Source of the DNA: Stenotrophomonas sp. NA06056
GTDB lineage: Bacteria > Pseudomonadota > Gammaproteobacteria > Xanthomonadales > Xanthomonadaceae
Reading direction: 5' to 3'
NCBI RefSeq assembly: GCF_013364355.1
Contig: NZ_CP054931.1
Coordinates: 1,426,001-1,490,000 of the forward strand
Length of the DNA: 64,000 nucleotides
The notes beneath the pieces were generated by a model. The model saw only the letters and a program-made list of their open reading frames with translations, had not been told where the DNA came from and made no database searches. The position numbers were made by a program, and so were the translations under genes. Each line of letters opens with the position of its first letter. Within the stretch, counting starts at the first letter, position 1. Of the stretch, positions 60,836 through 64,000 are shown piece after piece.

Positions 60836-60860
60836 GTAGTGCCGGCCGCCGGCCGGCAAC
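60836..60860 (+). repeat. SMAG-type GTAG palindrome
   Basis: GTAGTGCCGGCCGCCGGCCG starts 2 bp after the dnaB stop. Confidence 0.85.
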
Positions 60861-60908
60861 CACTCCCGGCCGGCAAACCAGTTGAAACGCCAAACGTCCG
60901 TACCTGGC

Positions 60909-60942
60909 GTGTAAATGACATGTAACGCAACGCTTCTACGAT
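60909..60942 (+). promoter_or_regulatory. Putative Pho box and -10 of the TonB receptor-phoD operon
   Basis: GTGTAAATGACATGTAAC at 60909-60926 holds two TGTAA direct repeats 11 bp apart, the layout of a PhoB-binding Pho box. Ten bases later comes TACGAT (60937-60942), a -10 element at the spacing expected for PhoB-activated promoters. Confidence 0.7.
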
Positions 60943-61002
60943 TCCGCCGCTGCTGCCCTTTCGACGCCGCCCTTCGGCGTCCAGCGCGCCCAAGGAATCC
61001 CC

Positions 61003-63246
61003 ATGTCTTGCCATGCTCCGCTTCGCCGCAATCTGCTGGCCCTGCTGGTCTGTGCTTCGCTGCCATCGCTGGCCGCTGCTGAAACCGCTCCTGCCGTCGA
61101 CGCGCAGTCGGCCACCACCCTGGATTCGGTCTCGGTGATCGGCCGCGGCGAGGCGCGCCAGGTCCAGCGCGTGACCGCCGAGGACATGAAGGTGCTGCCG
61201 CCCGGCGCCAACCCGCTGAAGCTGCTGGCCAGCAAGCCAGGCGTGCATTTCGAATCGGCCGATGCCACCGGTGCCTACGAGTGGTCCACCAGCATCAGCC
61301 TGCGCGGCTTCAACCAGAACCGCCTGGGCTACACGTTGGATGGCATTCCGCTGGGCAACATGGCCTATGGCAACAGCAACGGCCTGCACATCAGCCGCGC
61401 GGTGATCAGCGAGAACCTGGGCGGTGCCGAGGTCTCCACCGGCATCGGCGCGCTGGGCACCCCGTCCACCAGCAACCTGGGTGGCGTGTTCCAGTTCTAT
61501 TCGATCGATCCGTCCACCGAGTACGGTGTGGTGCTGGCACAGAGTTTCGGTACCGACAGTGCACGCCGTAGCTATGCACGCCTGGAGACCGGCGAGCACC
61601 AGGGCTTTGCCGCCTATCTGTCCGGCGTGTATTCCGAAGGCGACAAGTGGAAGGGCAAAGGCTCGCAGGAGCTGAAGCAGTTCAACGGCAAGGCGACCTA
61701 CAACTTCGGCGTCGACAGCAGGATCACCGCGCTGTTCAATGCATCGCGCCGCGTCGAGGCTGACTACCAGGATCTGTCGCTGGAAATGATTGATCGCCTG
61801 GGCTGGAACTGGGACAACTATGCGCCGGACTGGGATCGCGCGGTGGCCGCCGCCCGTGGCCAGTACAGCGGCGGTGTCAACAGCCCATGGGACGCGTACT
61901 ACTCCGGTCACGGCCTGCGCAATGACGACCTGTCCAGCATCGCCGGTGACTTCGGCCTCCACGAGTCGATGCGCCTGAAGGTCAACGTCTACAACCACAG
62001 CAATCGCGGCCAGGGTCACTGGTTCAGCCCGTCCAATCCCTCCAACCCGGGTACCAGCCGCGAAATTCCGATCTCGATCCGCACCACCGAATATGCGATC
62101 GACCGCACCGGCGTGACCTCGGCGTTCACCTGGAACGTGGGTGGCCACGAGCTGGAAGCGGGCCTGTGGTACGAAGACAACGGTCACAGCGTGCAGCGCA
62201 ACTTCTACTACATCGATGGGCCGATCACCGACGACTTCTTCCTGCGCAATCCGGACCAGCGCGTGTGGCACCAGCGCTATACCACCATCACCCGCCAGTT
62301 GTACGTGCAGGACCGCTTCCGCCTGTTCGACGACCGCCTGACCATCGATGTCGGCGCCAAGTCGCCCAATACACGCACCAGCGTGCGTACACCGCTGGGC
62401 AGTTATGCCGACAACAGCAGCCTGACCGCGAAGGAGGGCTTCCTGCCGCAGGCCGGCTTCAACTTCAAGCTGGACGAGCGCAACGAAATTTTCGGTTCCT
62501 ATGCGAAAAACATCGCGGCCTACGCGCTGGGCGTGGGCAGTCCGTTCAATGTGCCGCAGGCAGCGTTCGATGCCAGCGCCAAGGATCTGAAGCCAGAACA
62601 ATCGCGCACCATCGAACTGGGCTGGCGCGGCTACGGCCAGGGCTATGAAGCCTCGGTCGCGGTGTACGACGTCAAGTTCGACAACCGTCTGCTGGCCATC
62701 GCCCAGTGCGTCGGCATCCTCGGTTGCCCGGCGCTGTATTCCAACGTTGGATCGGTGACCAGCCGCGGCGCCGAGGCGACCCTGCAGCTCAAGCCGATGC
62801 AGGACCTGACCTGGTCCAACGCGCTGTCGTGGAATGACAGCACCTACGACAACGACTACGTGAACAATGGCGTGGTGCCGACCCGCGGCAAGAAGACGGT
62901 CGACACCCCGGAATGGATGTTCGCCAGCACCCTGGCGTGGACGCCGGGCCCGTGGGACCTGCGTTTGGCCGCCAACCACGTCGGCAAGCGTTACGTGACC
63001 TACACCAATGACCTCTCCGTGCCGAGCTACTGGCTGATCAATGCGTCGGTGGCCTATGACATGGGCAAGCTCGGCCCGGCGCAGAACCTGACGTTGGCGC
63101 TGAACCTGACCAACCTGGCTGACAAGAAGTACCTGGCAACCATCAACACCAACGGCACCTACGCCGCTGATCCGACCCGCAGCCTGGCGACCATGCAGGT
63201 CGGCGCGCCACGGCAGGTGATGGCCACCGCGACCGTGCGCTTCTGA
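61003..63246 (+). CDS. TonB-dependent receptor, probably for phosphorylated compounds
   Basis: An outer-membrane receptor of 747 residues. A signal peptide ends near LPSLAAAETAP (residue 26). The plug follows (TLDSVSVIGRG, a TonB-box-like stretch near 39-49; GFNQNRLGYTLDGIPLG near 101-117). The barrel ends in the terminal Phe (ATATVRF). It lacks the carboxypeptidase-like domain seen in the receptor at 6154. AAGGA precedes the ATG. Its stop overlaps the phoD start (TGATG). The phoD neighbour and the upstream Pho box suggest uptake of a phosphate ester, or of a ligand needed in phosphate starvation. Confidence 0.9.
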   Translation: MSCHAPLRRNLLALLVCASLPSLAAAETAPAVDAQSATTLDSVSVIGRGEARQVQRVTAEDMKVLPPGANPLKLLASKPGVHFESADATGAYEWSTSISLRGFNQNRLGYTLDGIPLGNMAYGNSNGLHISRAVISENLGGAEVSTGIGALGTPSTSNLGGVFQFYSIDPSTEYGVVLAQSFGTDSARRSYARLETGEHQGFAAYLSGVYSEGDKWKGKGSQELKQFNGKATYNFGVDSRITALFNASRRVEADYQDLSLEMIDRLGWNWDNYAPDWDRAVAAARGQYSGGVNSPWDAYYSGHGLRNDDLSSIAGDFGLHESMRLKVNVYNHSNRGQGHWFSPSNPSNPGTSREIPISIRTTEYAIDRTGVTSAFTWNVGGHELEAGLWYEDNGHSVQRNFYYIDGPITDDFFLRNPDQRVWHQRYTTITRQLYVQDRFRLFDDRLTIDVGAKSPNTRTSVRTPLGSYADNSSLTAKEGFLPQAGFNFKLDERNEIFGSYAKNIAAYALGVGSPFNVPQAAFDASAKDLKPEQSRTIELGWRGYGQGYEASVAVYDVKFDNRLLAIAQCVGILGCPALYSNVGSVTSRGAEATLQLKPMQDLTWSNALSWNDSTYDNDYVNNGVVPTRGKKTVDTPEWMFASTLAWTPGPWDLRLAANHVGKRYVTYTNDLSVPSYWLINASVAYDMGKLGPAQNLTLALNLTNLADKKYLATINTNGTYAADPTRSLATMQVGAPRQVMATATVRF

Positions 63247-64000
63247 TGAAGCGCATCGCCGATCCGGAAACCCGCCGTCGTCTGCTGCGCCTGGCCTGGC
63301 AGGGGACCGGAGCGGCCATCGCCCTGGCGGCGATGCCCGGCGCCGCCGCTGCCGGTCCGCGGCCGCGGTTGGGACGCGATCCGTTCACCCTCGGCATCGC
63401 CGCGGGTGATCCCGATCCGCAGGGCGCGGTGCTGTGGACGCGTCTTGCACCCGATCCCCTCAACGGCGGCGGCATGCCGTCGCGCGCGATCCCGGTGCGC
63501 TGGTTCATTGCCGAAGATCCGTCGATGTGCCGGCTGGTGCAGCGTGGCGTGGCGGCGGCCGTGCCGGAGCTGGCCCATTCGGTGCACGTGGAAGTGACCG
63601 GCCTGCGCCCGGGCCGCGATTACTACTATCGATTCGCCTGCGACGGCGGCGAGGAGAGTCCCATTGGGCATTTCCGCACCGCACCGCTGCCGGATGCGCA
63701 GCTGCAGCAGCTGCGGCTGGCGTTGTGCACCTGCCAGGCCTGGAACAGCGGCTTCTATCCGGTGCTGGCTGACATTGCCCGCAGTGATGTCGATCTGGTG
63801 CTGCATGCCGGTGACTACCTGTACGAATACAGCCCGCTGCAGAACGCGCGTGGCATGACGCTGGATGCACAGCGCTTCAGCGGTGAAACCCTCAGCCTGG
63901 AGCGCTATCGCGACCAGTACGCGCTGTACAAGCTCGACCCCGACCTGCAAGCCGCGCACGCCGCGCACGCCTTCGCGGTGATCTGGGACGATCACGAAGT
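63246..64000 (+). CDS. phoD: PhoD-family alkaline phosphatase (partial, runs off the window)
   Basis: This is a secreted phosphatase or phosphodiesterase. The first 251 residues are in the window, and the frame is open to the end. The N-terminus has RRRLLRLAWQGTGAAIALAA, which is like a Tat signal and fits export of a folded metalloenzyme. A PhoD N-terminal domain follows (LGIAAGDPDPQGAVLWTRLA near 47-66), and the metal sites begin with LVLHAGDYLYEY near 184 and WDDHE at the last visible residues. The ATG overlaps the receptor stop, so both are controlled by the upstream Pho box. Confidence 0.92.
   Translation, partial: MKRIADPETRRRLLRLAWQGTGAAIALAAMPGAAAAGPRPRLGRDPFTLGIAAGDPDPQGAVLWTRLAPDPLNGGGMPSRAIPVRWFIAEDPSMCRLVQRGVAAAVPELAHSVHVEVTGLRPGRDYYYRFACDGGEESPIGHFRTAPLPDAQLQQLRLALCTCQAWNSGFYPVLADIARSDVDLVLHAGDYLYEYSPLQNARGMTLDAQRFSGETLSLERYRDQYALYKLDPDLQAAHAAHAFAVIWDDHE

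Overview
The window is 64 kb of high-GC gammaproteobacterial chromosome, most likely Stenotrophomonas (maltophilia group). The grounds are the xanthomonad-type gene content and many short palindromes ending in GTAG, which look like the SMAG repeats known from S. maltophilia. No rRNA, tRNA, phage, transposase or CRISPR array was seen. Coding density is near 90 percent, and base composition looks even by eye.

Layout. 1-4900: a small unknown gene, then rluB-scpB-scpA on the minus strand (rRNA pseudouridylation and chromosome condensation), then yciI-bolA. 5000-18200: a sugar-utilisation locus with a LacI-type regulator, an Oar-like TonB-dependent receptor, a GH144/glucoamylase-type lipoprotein, a binding protein and two permeases of an ABC importer, a 1055-residue discoidin-containing predicted glycosidase, and a secreted endonuclease/exonuclease/phosphatase (EEP) protein. 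Two near-identical LacI-type operators lie before the regulator and before the GH144 gene. The likely substrate is a beta-glucan, perhaps beta-1,2-glucan. 18300-23000: rne and divergent rluC. 23500-27600: zupT, a TonB-like lipoprotein, a pterin dehydratase, nfuA and a membrane repetitive protein. 27700-28600: a barnase/barstar pair. 28800-33500: sodA, a degenerate EEP paralogue, a POT peptide transporter, a rhomboid protease and small proteins. 33500-41300: a lipoprotein, cfa, dcp, a glutathione peroxidase, fpr and an ABC exporter. 41700-43100: an ECF41-type sigma factor with its partner AhpD-like gene. 43200-53400: class I fumarase, small lipoproteins, two-domain stress proteins, arsC-pldA, a cold-shock protein, tcdA and tatD. 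53600-59200: a GST, a fused 2-oxoacid dehydrogenase E1 next to an asnB-type amidotransferase, and an FMN reductase. 59400-64000: dnaB, with a perfect DnaA box in its upstream region, then a TonB receptor-phoD pair behind a well-placed Pho box; phoD runs off the end of the window.

The observations most worth following are: (i) the glucan locus and its unclassified 1055-residue enzyme; (ii) a 100-bp structured repeat present twice (23342-23445 and 41476-41577), whose stems differ by compensatory base pairs; (iii) the barnase/barstar pair; (iv) the orphan fused E1 plus amidotransferase; (v) several self-consistent promoter architectures (Pho box, ECF41, DnaA box, apparently leaderless nfuA and tcdA). 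Functions are assigned from recognition of protein motifs by eye; no database search was run.
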